From Bacteroidetes bacterium MedPE-SWsnd-G1 (GTDB taxonomy: Bacteria; Bacteroidota; Bacteroidia; Flavobacteriales; Flavobacteriaceae): 62,741 nucleotides of DNA. Positions 45,236 to 54,263 of the stretch are shown piece by piece (the first letter of the stretch is position 1; each line of letters opens with the position of its first letter). Both the position numbers and the translations under genes were made by a program. Location of the stretch: the NCBI GenBank assembly GCA_001874265.1, contig MPDD01000013.1, positions 1 to 62,741 on the forward strand, written 5' to 3'. The notes beneath the pieces were generated by a model. It was not told the DNA's origin. It did no database searches and saw only the letters and a list, made by a program, of their open reading frames with translations.

Positions 45236-46579
45236 ATGGCTAGAAAATCATGGCACTTAGATCGCAGAACGTTTATTAAAGGAGTTGGAGCAGCTGTTAT
45301 GCTTCCGTATATGGAAAGTATGGGAATGAATACGCTGACTAGTTTTGCCGAATCAAACACACCAAAAAGACTTTGTTTCTTGTATTTTCCTAATGGTGTA
45401 GCAATGTCTCCTGGGGCTGATTCTAAACATCAACAATGGAATTGGTTCCCTCATGAAACTGGAACAAATTATAAATTAACAAATTCTTTAGCACCTCTAG
45501 AAAGGCATAGAAATAACATGTCCATACTTGGTGGTTTAAGTCACCCTAATAGTAGAAATGTACTTGGCCATATGGCTGGAGATACATGGCTTACAGGTGG
45601 TGATTTAAGAGGTGATAAATATTTAAATTCAATTTCTGTAGATCAAGTTGCAGCGCAAAAACTATCTAGACATACAAGAATTCCTTCTTTAACATTCTCG
45701 ACTGATGGTGGGGTGGGTTATAAGTCGAGAGCATCAACATTATCTTTTGATTCTACAGGAAAAGCAATCCCTTCAGAACATAGACAAAGAGAAATATTTG
45801 AACGTTATTTTTCCCCAAATGGTGGAAGAACTTCTTCTGAAAGACGCAAGAGTTTACAACAGGACCAAAAGATTGTAGATTTAGTATTGGAAGATAGTAA
45901 GCGCTTGAAACGTAATTTAGGATATAACGATAATATAAAATTGGACGAATACATGTCATCTTTAAATTCTATTGAAGAGCAAGTTAAAAGAAATGAAAAG
46001 TGGCTAGATGTTCCGATGAAAGAATTTGATGCATCTTACATCAATTTAAATGTTGATGCCAAAGTAAATCCAGAAGCTTATTTACGTTCTACTATGGATT
46101 TAATGATTCTTGGCTTACAAACTGACATAACACGCGTTATGACCTTTATGATGGGTAGAGAAGATGGTATGGGGTTGTTTGATGCCTTTCCTAAACTAAC
46201 ATTAGATTTTACAAGTCATCATGGAATGACACATGATAGAGCTACTGGTTATCAAGAGCGATTAGGTAAATATGACGCATGGTTGTCTAAACAATTTGCT
46301 TATTTCTTAGATCGCATGGAGAATACTCACGATGAACACGGGTCATTATTAGACAATACGTTGGTTATGTACGGAAGTGCGTGCTGTTCTACGCATAATG
46401 CTAATAATTACCCAACAATCTTGGCAGGTGGATCTAAAATAGGAATGACACATGGGTCTTATGAAATCTATGATCCCAAAAAAGTTCATATGGCCGATTT
46501 ATTTGTCAGTATGTTAAACAAAATTGGGTTAGAAACTGAAGTATTTGCTGATAGTACTGGAAACCTACCAACTTTATAA
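45236..46579 (+). CDS. Tat-exported DUF1552 protein
   Basis: The 447-aa product starts with a Tat leader (LDRRTFIKGVGAAVMLPYM). The body is DUF1552-like: PKRLCFLYFPNGVAMSPG, then WNWFPHETG, MAGDTWLTGG, RIPSLTFS and, near the C-terminus, TSHHGMTHD and GSACCSTHNANNYPTILAGG, which give His and Cys candidates for metal or cofactor binding. DUF1552 proteins are regularly encoded with DUF1592-type cytochromes in Planctomycetes, Verrucomicrobia and myxobacteria, and this pair shows the same order with a 2-bp gap. The reaction is unknown; an extracytoplasmic partner of the cytochrome protein is the natural reading. Confidence 0.86.
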   Translation: MARKSWHLDRRTFIKGVGAAVMLPYMESMGMNTLTSFAESNTPKRLCFLYFPNGVAMSPGADSKHQQWNWFPHETGTNYKLTNSLAPLERHRNNMSILGGLSHPNSRNVLGHMAGDTWLTGGDLRGDKYLNSISVDQVAAQKLSRHTRIPSLTFSTDGGVGYKSRASTLSFDSTGKAIPSEHRQREIFERYFSPNGGRTSSERRKSLQQDQKIVDLVLEDSKRLKRNLGYNDNIKLDEYMSSLNSIEEQVKRNEKWLDVPMKEFDASYINLNVDAKVNPEAYLRSTMDLMILGLQTDITRVMTFMMGREDGMGLFDAFPKLTLDFTSHHGMTHDRATGYQERLGKYDAWLSKQFAYFLDRMENTHDEHGSLLDNTLVMYGSACCSTHNANNYPTILAGGSKIGMTHGSYEIYDPKKVHMADLFVSMLNKIGLETEVFADSTGNLPTL

Positions 46580-46642
46580 ACCAACCAAAAGGCAACTTAC
46601 CAAACTTTATAAACCAACCAAAAGGCAACTGACCAAACTTTA
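46566..46642 (+). repeat. Tandem duplication (32/33 bp) spanning a stop and a start codon
   Basis: Two adjacent near-identical units (46566-46597 and 46598-46630; one missing A in the first) are followed by a partial third copy of about 12 bp (46631-46642). The first unit contains the TAA stop of the DUF1552 gene; the third begins the same way but reads TTTATG where the others read TTTATAA, and that ATG is the start of the next permease. It looks like slippage or a recent duplication that set the present gene spacing. Confidence 0.92.
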
Positions 46643-47967
46643 TGACTAACCTCAAAAATGCCCCAATTGTAAGTAAAAAACTGTTATTTCCATTTATAAT
46701 TATAACTTCTTTATTTGCGCTTTGGGGGATTGCCAATGACTTAACAAATCCAATGGTTTCGGCATTTAAAAAAGTAATGCCAGAATTGTCTAACCTGCAA
46801 GCGTCTTTGGTGCAATCGGCATTCTATTTTGGCTATTTTTTCATGGCTTTACCTGCCGCACTTTTTATCCGAAGATTCAGTTATAAGTCAGGAATTTTAC
46901 TAGGGTTGACACTTTACGCAATTGGCGCCTTTATGTTTTATCCAGCAGCCGCCTTTGAAAATTTTAATTTCTTTCTAATCTCTCTTTGGGTTATTACTTG
47001 CGGTCTTTCGTTTTTAGAAACTACGGCAAATCCATTAATACTCTCTTTAGGAGATAAGCGAACAGCAACCCAACGGTTAAATTTTGCACAAGCCTTTAAC
47101 CCTGTAGGTTCTTTAACAGGAATGATCATTGCGCAAGTTTTTGTCATTGGAGCGATTCAATCCGATAATTATACAGCCGAAGCATATGCTGCACTATCAT
47201 CAGGTGAATTAGCGGCTATTAGAGAAAATGACCTTGGAGTGATTAGCGTACCCTACATTAGTTTAGGAGTGCTGGTTCTAGCGATAATGACAATCATCAT
47301 TTTTACTAAAATTCCGAAGACAATACACGACGATAAAATAAGCCTGTCAGCATCGTTTTCTAAATTATTTAAGAACAAAAATTATTTAGGCGGGGTTGTT
47401 GCTCAAGCTGCATGCGTTGGTTCACAAATTATGTGTTGGACATTTATTTTTCAATATGTAGACAATCTAAATGAGACACAAGATTTGAATATAACCGCCA
47501 CTAATTTTAATATTGCTGCCATGATATTATTCCTTTCCGGAAGATGGATTGGAACAGGAATTATGCGTCGCGTAAATCCATCTAAAGTATTAGCAATCTT
47601 CGGTTTTTCAGGAGTGATTTGTGCTTTAGGCGCGGTATTACTGCCTGGAATTTCAGGCTTAATTTCACTAGTAGCAATTTCTATATTTATGTCTATTATG
47701 TTTCCTACTATTTACGGAATCGCCTTAAGGGATATGGGAGATGAAGCCAAAATAGGTTCTTCGGGCCTGGTTATGGCCATTGTTGGTGGTGCGTTTATGC
47801 CTCCAATTCAAGCAGCGATTTTAGACATGGGAGGAGCCGGATTTAACGACATTACTTTTTTAGGTTACATTCCTGAAGTTAATTTTTCTTTTATTTTACC
47901 CGCAATTTGTTTAGCCATAGTTGGCTATTACGGTCTTAAAACAATTCAAAGATTAAAATCTAGTTAA
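46642..47967 (+). CDS. FucP-like MFS sugar permease, second copy
   Basis: The 441-aa product is a paralogue of the fucP product at 35345-36655, with twelve hydrophobic segments, LFALWGIANDLTNPMV, MALPAALFIRRFSYKSGILLGL, FLETTANP (Glu conserved) and AQAFNPVG. The position of E. coli FucP Asp46 is Asn36 here, whereas the first copy keeps Asp. Asp33 lies three residues earlier and might take over. The substrate could be a different hexose or deoxysugar. It is downstream of the DUF1592-DUF1552 pair (62 bp after, across a tandem repeat) and overlaps the following cytochrome gene by one base, so it belongs to that unit. Confidence 0.85.
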   Translation: MTNLKNAPIVSKKLLFPFIIITSLFALWGIANDLTNPMVSAFKKVMPELSNLQASLVQSAFYFGYFFMALPAALFIRRFSYKSGILLGLTLYAIGAFMFYPAAAFENFNFFLISLWVITCGLSFLETTANPLILSLGDKRTATQRLNFAQAFNPVGSLTGMIIAQVFVIGAIQSDNYTAEAYAALSSGELAAIRENDLGVISVPYISLGVLVLAIMTIIIFTKIPKTIHDDKISLSASFSKLFKNKNYLGGVVAQAACVGSQIMCWTFIFQYVDNLNETQDLNITATNFNIAAMILFLSGRWIGTGIMRRVNPSKVLAIFGFSGVICALGAVLLPGISGLISLVAISIFMSIMFPTIYGIALRDMGDEAKIGSSGLVMAIVGGAFMPPIQAAILDMGGAGFNDITFLGYIPEVNFSFILPAICLAIVGYYGLKTIQRLKSS

Positions 47968-48959
47968 TGCATAAATCCATAAGTTTTGGCTTCATTCTTT
48001 TGATGTATTGTTTGTCTTATAGTGCTAAATCGCAAACAAACGCAGAAAGATTAAGACATATCTTAAGCCCTTATTTTGTTCCTGTTGAACATAATTACGA
48101 AAAACTTGACAAGAACAAAGTCGATTTAGGTAGGTATTTGTTTTTTGACAAAAATATCTCTGAAAACAATATCATCTCTTGTAATAACTGCCATAACTTA
48201 AATAAATACGGAACCAACGGCTCATATTTTATTGGGTCGAAAGAAAAAGGGAATTCATCTAGAGATGTTCCTTCCTTGTACAATTTAGGTTCATTAAATA
48301 TGTTCAACGCAGATGGCGGACTTACTTCATTAAATGACAAATTAAAACAAGCATTTACAGACTCTAATGAAATGAATGTTCAGAATATAAATCAAATTCT
48401 GAAGCAAATAGAAAATGATGCAAAATATCAATCACTATTCAAGGCTGCATATCCAAATCATTCAAAATCCATTTCTTTTGAACAGGTTATTGAAGCACTC
48501 GAAGCGTTCATCATAGGACTGAAAACACCCGCACCAATTGATTCCTTTTTAAACGGTGATGATACTGCTTTAACTAGTGAACAAGTAGAAGGCGGACATG
48601 TATTTAATTCCAAAAGTTGTTATTCTTGTCATACCGGATCAAACTTTGGTGGGCAAATGATTCAGAAATTAGGTATTGCTGAAAAATGGCCAAATCAAAA
48701 AGACTTAGGTTATTATCACGTAAAAAAATTATCAGCATATAAAATGTTTTTTAGAGTAGCACCTCTAAGAAACGTAGAAAAAACTGCTCCTTATTTTCAT
48801 GATGGCTCATCAAATGATTTAGGTAGTGCAATAAAACTTATGGGGCGTCATGAACGTGGAATGGAAATTAGCGAAGCGGACATTTCTAAAATTATTCAAT
48901 TTCTAAATTCCTTAACGGGTGAAATTCCTACAGATTACATAATTAATCCATTTAACTAA
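47967..48959 (+). CDS. Di-heme cytochrome c peroxidase/MauG-like protein
   Basis: The 330-aa product has a signal peptide (mature from about residue 23) and two CxxCH heme sites: Cys72-x-x-Cys75-His76 (CNNCH) and Cys208-x-x-Cys211-His212 (CYSCH). LGRYLFFDKNISENNIISC and the C-terminal APLRNVEKTAPYFHDGS and MGRHERG motifs are typical of the CCP/MauG family. The usual F-W-D-G-R segment after the first heme is NMFNADGG, so substrate access may differ. Its ATG overlaps the permease stop (TAATG). It may act as peroxidase, or as an oxidase or electron carrier for the upstream multiheme protein. Family is sure; role is not. Confidence 0.85.
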   Translation: MHKSISFGFILLMYCLSYSAKSQTNAERLRHILSPYFVPVEHNYEKLDKNKVDLGRYLFFDKNISENNIISCNNCHNLNKYGTNGSYFIGSKEKGNSSRDVPSLYNLGSLNMFNADGGLTSLNDKLKQAFTDSNEMNVQNINQILKQIENDAKYQSLFKAAYPNHSKSISFEQVIEALEAFIIGLKTPAPIDSFLNGDDTALTSEQVEGGHVFNSKSCYSCHTGSNFGGQMIQKLGIAEKWPNQKDLGYYHVKKLSAYKMFFRVAPLRNVEKTAPYFHDGSSNDLGSAIKLMGRHERGMEISEADISKIIQFLNSLTGEIPTDYIINPFN

Positions 48960-49010
48960 TCAGAACTTCATTCTACATTTAGATTTTCTATATTTATAAA
49001 AAATCAATTC

Positions 49011-49739
49011 ATGGAAAAAACCGTTAGTGAAGCTATAGCCTATAGACGTTCTTGTAGAGTATATAAAGATACACCTATTGATACTGAAAAAGTAAAGAAA
49101 TGTATTGAGCAGGCGGTCCTTGCTCCTACGAGTTCTAATCTGCAATTGTGGGAGTTTTATCATGTAACAGATTCGAAGAAAATCGAAGAAATGAGTTTCG
49201 CTTGTTTCAACCAAAATGCGGCTAAAACGGCAAAACAATTAGTAGTCGTTGTTGCAAGAAAGGATTTATGGAAGCAACGAGCATCAGCAAATATTAAGTA
49301 TATAAATGAGGCTTTTAGTAAACCAGATTTGGAGGCGCATCTTTTAAAGAGAAAAACAATTGCTACAAATTATTACAAAAAACTAATCCCGACTGTTTAT
49401 ACTGATGTTTTGGGAATTCTTGGATATATAAAATATCTTCTATTTCAAATTATCGGTTTATTCAAACCCGTATATAGGCAAGTTAGACAAAGTGATATGC
49501 GCATTGTGGCACATAAAAGTGCCGGATTAGCTGCGCAAAATTTTATGATAAGTATGGCGGCAATTGGTTATGACACCTGTCCTATGGAAGGAAGCGATAC
49601 CGTAAGAATTAAGAAGATTCTAGACATACCTTCTAGCGCTGAAATTAACATGGTAATTAGTTGCGGCATTAGAGACGATAAAGGAATTTATGGCTCAAGA
49701 TTTAGAATCCCATTTGAAGAAGTATATCATACCGTATAA
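49011..49739 (+). CDS. Nitroreductase-family protein with extra hydrophobic insert
   Basis: The 242-aa product follows the FMN nitroreductase pattern: RRSCRVYKDTPI (FMN phosphate), LAPTSSNLQLWEF, then AGLAAQNFMISMAAIGYDTCPMEG and a C-terminal R-F-x-x-P. Between them, around residues 118-160, is a hydrophobic stretch (YTDVLGILGYIKYLLFQIIGL) that is unusual for soluble nitroreductases and might place the protein at the membrane. Known relatives reduce nitro groups, quinones, flavins or dehalogenate iodotyrosine; no substrate is evident here. It is a separate gene, 51 bp after the cytochrome and 9 bp before the DUF4440-like gene. Confidence 0.75.
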   Translation: MEKTVSEAIAYRRSCRVYKDTPIDTEKVKKCIEQAVLAPTSSNLQLWEFYHVTDSKKIEEMSFACFNQNAAKTAKQLVVVVARKDLWKQRASANIKYINEAFSKPDLEAHLLKRKTIATNYYKKLIPTVYTDVLGILGYIKYLLFQIIGLFKPVYRQVRQSDMRIVAHKSAGLAAQNFMISMAAIGYDTCPMEGSDTVRIKKILDIPSSAEINMVISCGIRDDKGIYGSRFRIPFEEVYHTV

Positions 49740-49748
49740 ATATAAATT

Positions 49749-50273
49749 ATGAATACTAGACTCTTCATTTTCATCTTTTCTGTTGTAATCTTTTCGATGC
49801 AAGCACAGCATCAATCCGAATCAAATCTTAAAGAATTGAATCTTGTATGGTCAAAATTTTATATGGCATTTGATTCTTTGGACTACTCAAAAATGGAGGA
49901 AATTCATTCTAAAAAATTAATTCGAATATCAGGTGGGCAAAAAATAACGGATTATGAAAATTATATAGGCAATTATAAAAAACAGTTCAAAAAAGCCAGA
50001 GAGGAACAAGTCACCAATAAAATTGCACTTCGATTTTTTGAACGCATCCAAAATGATTCAGTTGCCAGTGAAAGAGGAATTTATAAACTAGTTAAAACTG
50101 ATAAAAATCAAAATTCAAAGACCCATTATGGGCAATTCCATGTGCTCTTTATCAAAGAGCATAAAGAATGGAAAATCTTAATGGATTATGATTCCAACGA
50201 AAATAATACGATTGGAGAAGCCTCTTTTCAAAAAGCAAAAGACATTCTAGACCTTGATTCTTTTTTAAAATAG
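49749..50273 (+). CDS. Secreted DUF4440/SnoaL-like protein
   Basis: This 174-aa product has a signal peptide (about 1-20, ending MQAQ) and an NTF2-like mature domain: LNLVWSKFYMAFDSLDYSKMEEIHSKKLIRISGG, shown in part, followed by a YENYIGNYKK helix, RGIYKLVKT, and the late strand HVLFIKEHKEWKILMDYD, which is characteristic of DUF4440. It has no obvious catalytic set. It shares a transcript with the nitroreductase gene, perhaps as a stress-response pair, but that is a guess. The protein at 3789-4277 is a distant relative of the same fold. Confidence 0.65.
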   Translation: MNTRLFIFIFSVVIFSMQAQHQSESNLKELNLVWSKFYMAFDSLDYSKMEEIHSKKLIRISGGQKITDYENYIGNYKKQFKKAREEQVTNKIALRFFERIQNDSVASERGIYKLVKTDKNQNSKTHYGQFHVLFIKEHKEWKILMDYDSNENNTIGEASFQKAKDILDLDSFLK

Positions 50274-50384
50274 TTTTTCATTTTTTTAGTATTAAGAACA
50301 TCGTCAGCTATAAGTAAATAGTGGATATGTTCCTCTTATTATATCATTTTCCCTTTCAAAAACCATAAGATGAATATCAACACA

Positions 50385-50417
50385 TTTGGTGAATTTACAA
50401 ATTATTTAGTATGTTTG
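50385..50417 (+). promoter_or_regulatory. Promoter of the xylose operon
   Basis: TTTG (50385-50388), a 21-bp spacer and TATGTTTG (50410-50417) match the Bacteroidota -33/-7 consensus. It is the clearest promoter on this side of the window and would start transcription at about 50424, inside the tandem repeat. Confidence 0.78.
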
Positions 50418-50420
50418 CAT

Positions 50421-50440
50421 AACAGAACGGAACAGAACGG
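50421..50440 (+). repeat. Perfect tandem 10-bp repeat in the leader of the xylose operon
   Basis: AACAGAACGG occurs twice in direct succession, from 4 bp after the -7 box to 3 bp before the GntR-type ATG. It covers the expected transcription start and ribosome-binding region, so it could be an operator for the regulator just downstream. Confidence 0.85.
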
Positions 50441-50443
50441 TTA

Positions 50444-51442
50444 ATGAAACAAGATTTAAAACTAACTATAGATCACGAAAGTGACATCCCAAAATACCAG
50501 CAATTGGTCAATACTTTTAATGAGGCTATCGGCACCAATGTACTTTCATCAGGAGATGTATTACCTTCTGTAAATAGTATTTGCAAAAACTATCAACTCT
50601 CCAGAGATACTGTTTTTAAAGCCTATTCTATTTTAAAAGAAAACGGAGTGATCGCATCGGTGCCAAACAAAGGCTATTTTGTTTCGAGCAATACTAAAAA
50701 GGTGTTACTAGTGCTCGATACGTTTAAGGCTTATAAAGAAGTATTATACCACTCCTTTGTAAAAAACCTTCCTGATGGAATAACGGCTGATATTCAATTT
50801 CACCATTACAATATTGAGAATTTCAAAACCATCATTAATAATAGTGTTGGTAAATACTATAAGTATGTTGTCATGAATTTTGATCATAGTTCCGTAGGCA
50901 AATTAGTTTCTAAAATTCCTTCAGAAAAATTGTTGCTAATCGATTGGAACATTCATTCGTCAGATAAACAAAATTATGTATTCCAAGATTTTGGAAAATC
51001 TTTTTACGATGCTTTAACTCAAGGATTAGAGCAATTCAAGAAATATGAAAAATTGATTTTTGTATATCCTGAGTTCACCAATCACCCAATTGAAACGGTG
51101 ACTCATTTTGAAAAGTTTTGTAAAGACAATAATCTGAATTCAGAAGTGATCACAAAATCTAGCAACTTTAAAGTAGAACCGCAAACAGCCTATATAAGCG
51201 TAAGCGATAGAATTCTTGGCGTTTTCTTAGAACAATGCCGAATCAAAAATTTAGAGCCCGGAAAAGATGTTGGGTTCTTATCTTATAACGAAACTCCGAT
51301 GAAGCAATTTATCTATAAAGGCATCTCGGTAATTTCAACAGACTTTAACGAATTAGGGAACAAAGCTGCAGAGTTTATCACTACAGAAAAACCCATGCAA
51401 CATTATGTTCCAACAAACTTAATACTTAGAGAATCTTTATAA
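50444..51442 (+). CDS. GntR-type regulator with sugar-binding-like domain, probable xylose regulator
   Basis: The 332-aa product has an N-terminal winged helix (about 1-78; KYQQLVNTFNEAIGTNVLSSGDVLPSVNSICKNY in part, and LSRDTVFKAYSILKENGVIASVPNKGYFV) and a C-terminal periplasmic-binding-like domain of about 245 residues (VLLVLDTFKAYKEVLYHSF through VGFLSYNETPMKQFI...VISTDFNELG), the arrangement seen in Bacteroidota GntR regulators of sugar operons. It is the first gene of the xylose block, 1 bp before xylB, and should be autoregulated by binding near its own promoter. The ligand is probably xylose, inferred from the operon. Confidence 0.85.
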   Translation: MKQDLKLTIDHESDIPKYQQLVNTFNEAIGTNVLSSGDVLPSVNSICKNYQLSRDTVFKAYSILKENGVIASVPNKGYFVSSNTKKVLLVLDTFKAYKEVLYHSFVKNLPDGITADIQFHHYNIENFKTIINNSVGKYYKYVVMNFDHSSVGKLVSKIPSEKLLLIDWNIHSSDKQNYVFQDFGKSFYDALTQGLEQFKKYEKLIFVYPEFTNHPIETVTHFEKFCKDNNLNSEVITKSSNFKVEPQTAYISVSDRILGVFLEQCRIKNLEPGKDVGFLSYNETPMKQFIYKGISVISTDFNELGNKAAEFITTEKPMQHYVPTNLILRESL

Positions 51443-51443
51443 T

Positions 51444-52925
51444 ATGTATTACATTGGATATGACATTGGAAGTTCATCTGTAAAAGCCGCTTTGGTAGAA
51501 AGTGCTACCGGTAAAAGCATTGGCAGTTTACACGAACCTCCTAATGAAATGGAGATGCAATCTTTGCATCCTGGTTGGGCAGAACAAGACCCAAACACTT
51601 GGTGGAACTATATCTGTTCTGCTACCAAACGCTTGATTTCTGAAGCCAATATTGACCCTTCAAAAATTGAGGGAATTGGTATTTCTTATCAAATGCACGG
51701 ATTGGTAATTGTTGATGAAAATGGTGAACCTTTGCGCAATTCAATCATTTGGTGCGATAGTAGAGCCGTAGAAATTGGCAACAAAGCATTTGACGATTTA
51801 GGTAATGACAAGTGTGTTGAGCATTTATTGAATTCACCAGGAAATTTTACAGCATCTAAATTAAAATGGATTCGTGATAACGAACCTGATATTTTTAATA
51901 AAGTACATAAGTACATGCTCCCTGGAGATTATATCGCTTATAAATTGACAGGTACAATCGCAACTACCAAAAACGGATTATCCGAGGGGATACTTTGGGA
52001 TTATAAAGAAAATAAAGTTGCCGATTGGTTGCTAGATTATTACGGAATTGATCCAAGTTTAACACCAAATATCGTTGAAAATTTTCAGGCACAAGGCACT
52101 GTAACTACAGAAGCAAGTGATTTGACAGGATTACCTGTTGGTATTCCGATTACGTATCGCGCAGGAGACCAACCAAACAATGCCTTATCACTAAACATTT
52201 TTAAACATGGAGAGGTAGCCGCAACTGGCGGAACTTCTGGTGTTTTATATGCCGTAACAAACAGCACAAATTCAAAAGAATCCATAAGAGTAAACAATTT
52301 TGCGCATGTAAATTATTCCAATAATCAGCCTTGCATTGGAAAATTACTGAATATAAATGGTGCTGGAATTCAATACCGGTGGTTAAAAAACCTTTGTGGT
52401 AATGAACCGTATGAAACAATGAATATTCAAGCATCAAAAGTGGATGTTGGTTCAAACGGGATTGTCGTCCTTCCCTTTGGAAATGGAGCAGAAAGAATGT
52501 TTAATAATAGAATTATTGGCAATCAAATTTTAAATCTAAATTTTAATATCCACGGAAAAGGTCATTTATACAGAGCAGCGCTAGAGGGTATTGCCTTTTC
52601 ATTTGTTTATGGTATGGAATTATTGAAAAATGACAACGCAACTATTAACGTAATTCGAGCAGGAAATGACAATTTATTTAGATCAGAAATTTTTGCAAAT
52701 ACCGTGGCTACCTTAATTGGTCATGAAATTGAAATTTACAATACTACCGGTGCTGTTGGTGCTGCAAGAGCTGTAGGGTTAGTAGATGGTGATTTTGAGA
52801 AATTTGGAAAGCATATTTCAGAAAATGATCATGTTATGACCTATCAACCATTAGGAAACAAAGCACCTTATGAAGAGGCATACAAACATTGGAAAAACAC
52901 ATTAGAAAATATATTAAACAATTAA
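51444..52925 (+). CDS. xylB: Xylulokinase
   Basis: The 493-aa FGGY-family kinase phosphorylates D-xylulose to xylulose-5-phosphate. It has the N-terminal phosphate motif YYIGYDIGSSSVKAALVE, the MHGLVIVD and IIWCDSRA segments, YRAGDQPNNA with the catalytic Asp, TGGTSGVLYAV (phosphate) and a C-terminal ATP site GNDNLFRSEIFANTVATLIG. Between a GntR regulator (1 bp upstream) and xylose isomerase (12 bp downstream), xylulose is the clear substrate, although other FGGY sugars cannot be excluded by sequence alone. Confidence 0.92.
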   Translation: MYYIGYDIGSSSVKAALVESATGKSIGSLHEPPNEMEMQSLHPGWAEQDPNTWWNYICSATKRLISEANIDPSKIEGIGISYQMHGLVIVDENGEPLRNSIIWCDSRAVEIGNKAFDDLGNDKCVEHLLNSPGNFTASKLKWIRDNEPDIFNKVHKYMLPGDYIAYKLTGTIATTKNGLSEGILWDYKENKVADWLLDYYGIDPSLTPNIVENFQAQGTVTTEASDLTGLPVGIPITYRAGDQPNNALSLNIFKHGEVAATGGTSGVLYAVTNSTNSKESIRVNNFAHVNYSNNQPCIGKLLNINGAGIQYRWLKNLCGNEPYETMNIQASKVDVGSNGIVVLPFGNGAERMFNNRIIGNQILNLNFNIHGKGHLYRAALEGIAFSFVYGMELLKNDNATINVIRAGNDNLFRSEIFANTVATLIGHEIEIYNTTGAVGAARAVGLVDGDFEKFGKHISENDHVMTYQPLGNKAPYEEAYKHWKNTLENILNN

Positions 52926-52937
52926 AATTTACACATT

Positions 52938-54260
52938 ATGATACTAGGTGATAAAGAATTTTACAAGGGAATAGGAGAAATTAAATACGAAGGAAAAGAG
53001 TCTGACAATCCGTTAGCATTTAAATACTATAATCCAGATCAAGTAGTGGCTGGTAAAACAATGCGCGAGCATTTTAGGTTTGCCATTGCTTATTGGCATA
53101 CCTTCTGCGGACAAGGTAGTGACCCATTTGGTCCAGGCACTCAAAATTTTGCTTGGGATCAAGCCTCAGATGCAATGCAACGGGCAAAAGATAAAGCAGA
53201 TGCTGCTTTTGAATTCATATCTAAAATGGGCTTTGATTATTTCTGTTTTCATGATTTTGACTTAGTTGAAGAAGCATCAACATTGGCTGAATCTGAAAAA
53301 AGATTGGCAGAAATCACAGATTATATCAAGCAAAAACAAGCGGACTCTGGAATCAAATTATTATGGGGTACTGCAAACTGTTTTTCAAACCCTCGCTATA
53401 TGAATGGCGCTGCTACCAATCCAAGTTTCGATGTGGTTGCAAGAGCCGGGGCACAGGTAAAGTTGGCTTTAGATGCTACTATCAAATTAGGTGGTGAAAA
53501 CTATGTGTTCTGGGGAGGACGTGAAGGTTATATGAGTCTTTTAAACACAGACATGGGTAGAGAACTAGACCATATGGCTCAATTCTTATCAATGGCTCGT
53601 GATTACGCTCGTAGTCAAGGCTTCACTGGTACATTCTTTATTGAGCCAAAACCAATGGAGCCCTCTAAACATCAATACGATTTTGATGCGGCAACTGCCA
53701 TCGGATTCTTAAAAGAGTATGGTTTAGACAAAGATTTCAAAATGAATATTGAGGTAAACCACGCAACGTTAGCGCAACACACGTTCCAACACGAATTAGA
53801 AGTTTCTGCTAAGGCAGGAATGTTGGGTAGTATTGATGCGAATAGAGGTGATTACCAAAACGGATGGGACACCGATCAATTCCCAAATAATATCCAAGAA
53901 ACCACAGAGGCTATGTTGGTATTCTTACAAGCAGGTGGCTTGCAAGGTGGAGGTGTAAATTTTGATGCAAAAATCAGAAGAAACTCAACCGACTTAGATG
54001 ATATTTTCTTAGCACATATTGGTGGTGCAGACACTTTTGCTCGTGCTTTATTGACTGCTGATAAAATCATCCAGTCTTCGCCTTATTCAAAATTAAGAAC
54101 ACAGCGTTACGCTTCTTTTGATGCAGGTAAAGGTAAAGCCTTTGAAGATGGAAAATTAAGCATGCAAGACTTGTATAAAATTGCTGTGGAAAATGGTGAA
54201 TTACCTTCAACTAGTGGTAAACAAGAAATGTTTGAAAATATTATTAACCAATACATATAA
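52938..54260 (+). CDS. xylA: Xylose isomerase
   Basis: This 440-aa enzyme converts D-xylose to D-xylulose in the cytoplasm. The family length is 435-445. Visible residues include FCFHDFDL (His105, Asp108, equivalent to His101/Asp104 of E. coli), [11 protein letters not shown] (Glu metal ligand), [15 protein letters not shown] (Glu, Lys), [18 protein letters not shown] and [19 protein letters not shown] (Asp/Asp metal ligands). It lies between xylB and the symporter and is 3 bp before the latter. Assignment is secure. Confidence 0.96.
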   Translation: MILGDKEFYKGIGEIKYEGKESDNPLAFKYYNPDQVVAGKTMREHFRFAIAYWHTFCGQGSDPFGPGTQNFAWDQASDAMQRAKDKADAAFEFISKMGFDYFCFHDFDLVEEASTLAESEKRLAEITDYIKQKQADSGIKLLWGTANCFSNPRYMNGAATNPSFDVVARAGAQVKLALDATIKLGGENYVFWGGREGYMSLLNTDMGRELDHMAQFLSMARDYARSQGFTGTFFIEPKPMEPSKHQYDFDAATAIGFLKEYGLDKDFKMNIEVNHATLAQHTFQHELEVSAKAGMLGSIDANRGDYQNGWDTDQFPNNIQETTEAMLVFLQAGGLQGGGVNFDAKIRRNSTDLDDIFLAHIGGADTFARALLTADKIIQSSPYSKLRTQRYASFDAGKGKAFEDGKLSMQDLYKIAVENGELPSTSGKQEMFENIINQYI

Positions 54261-54263
54261 TAG

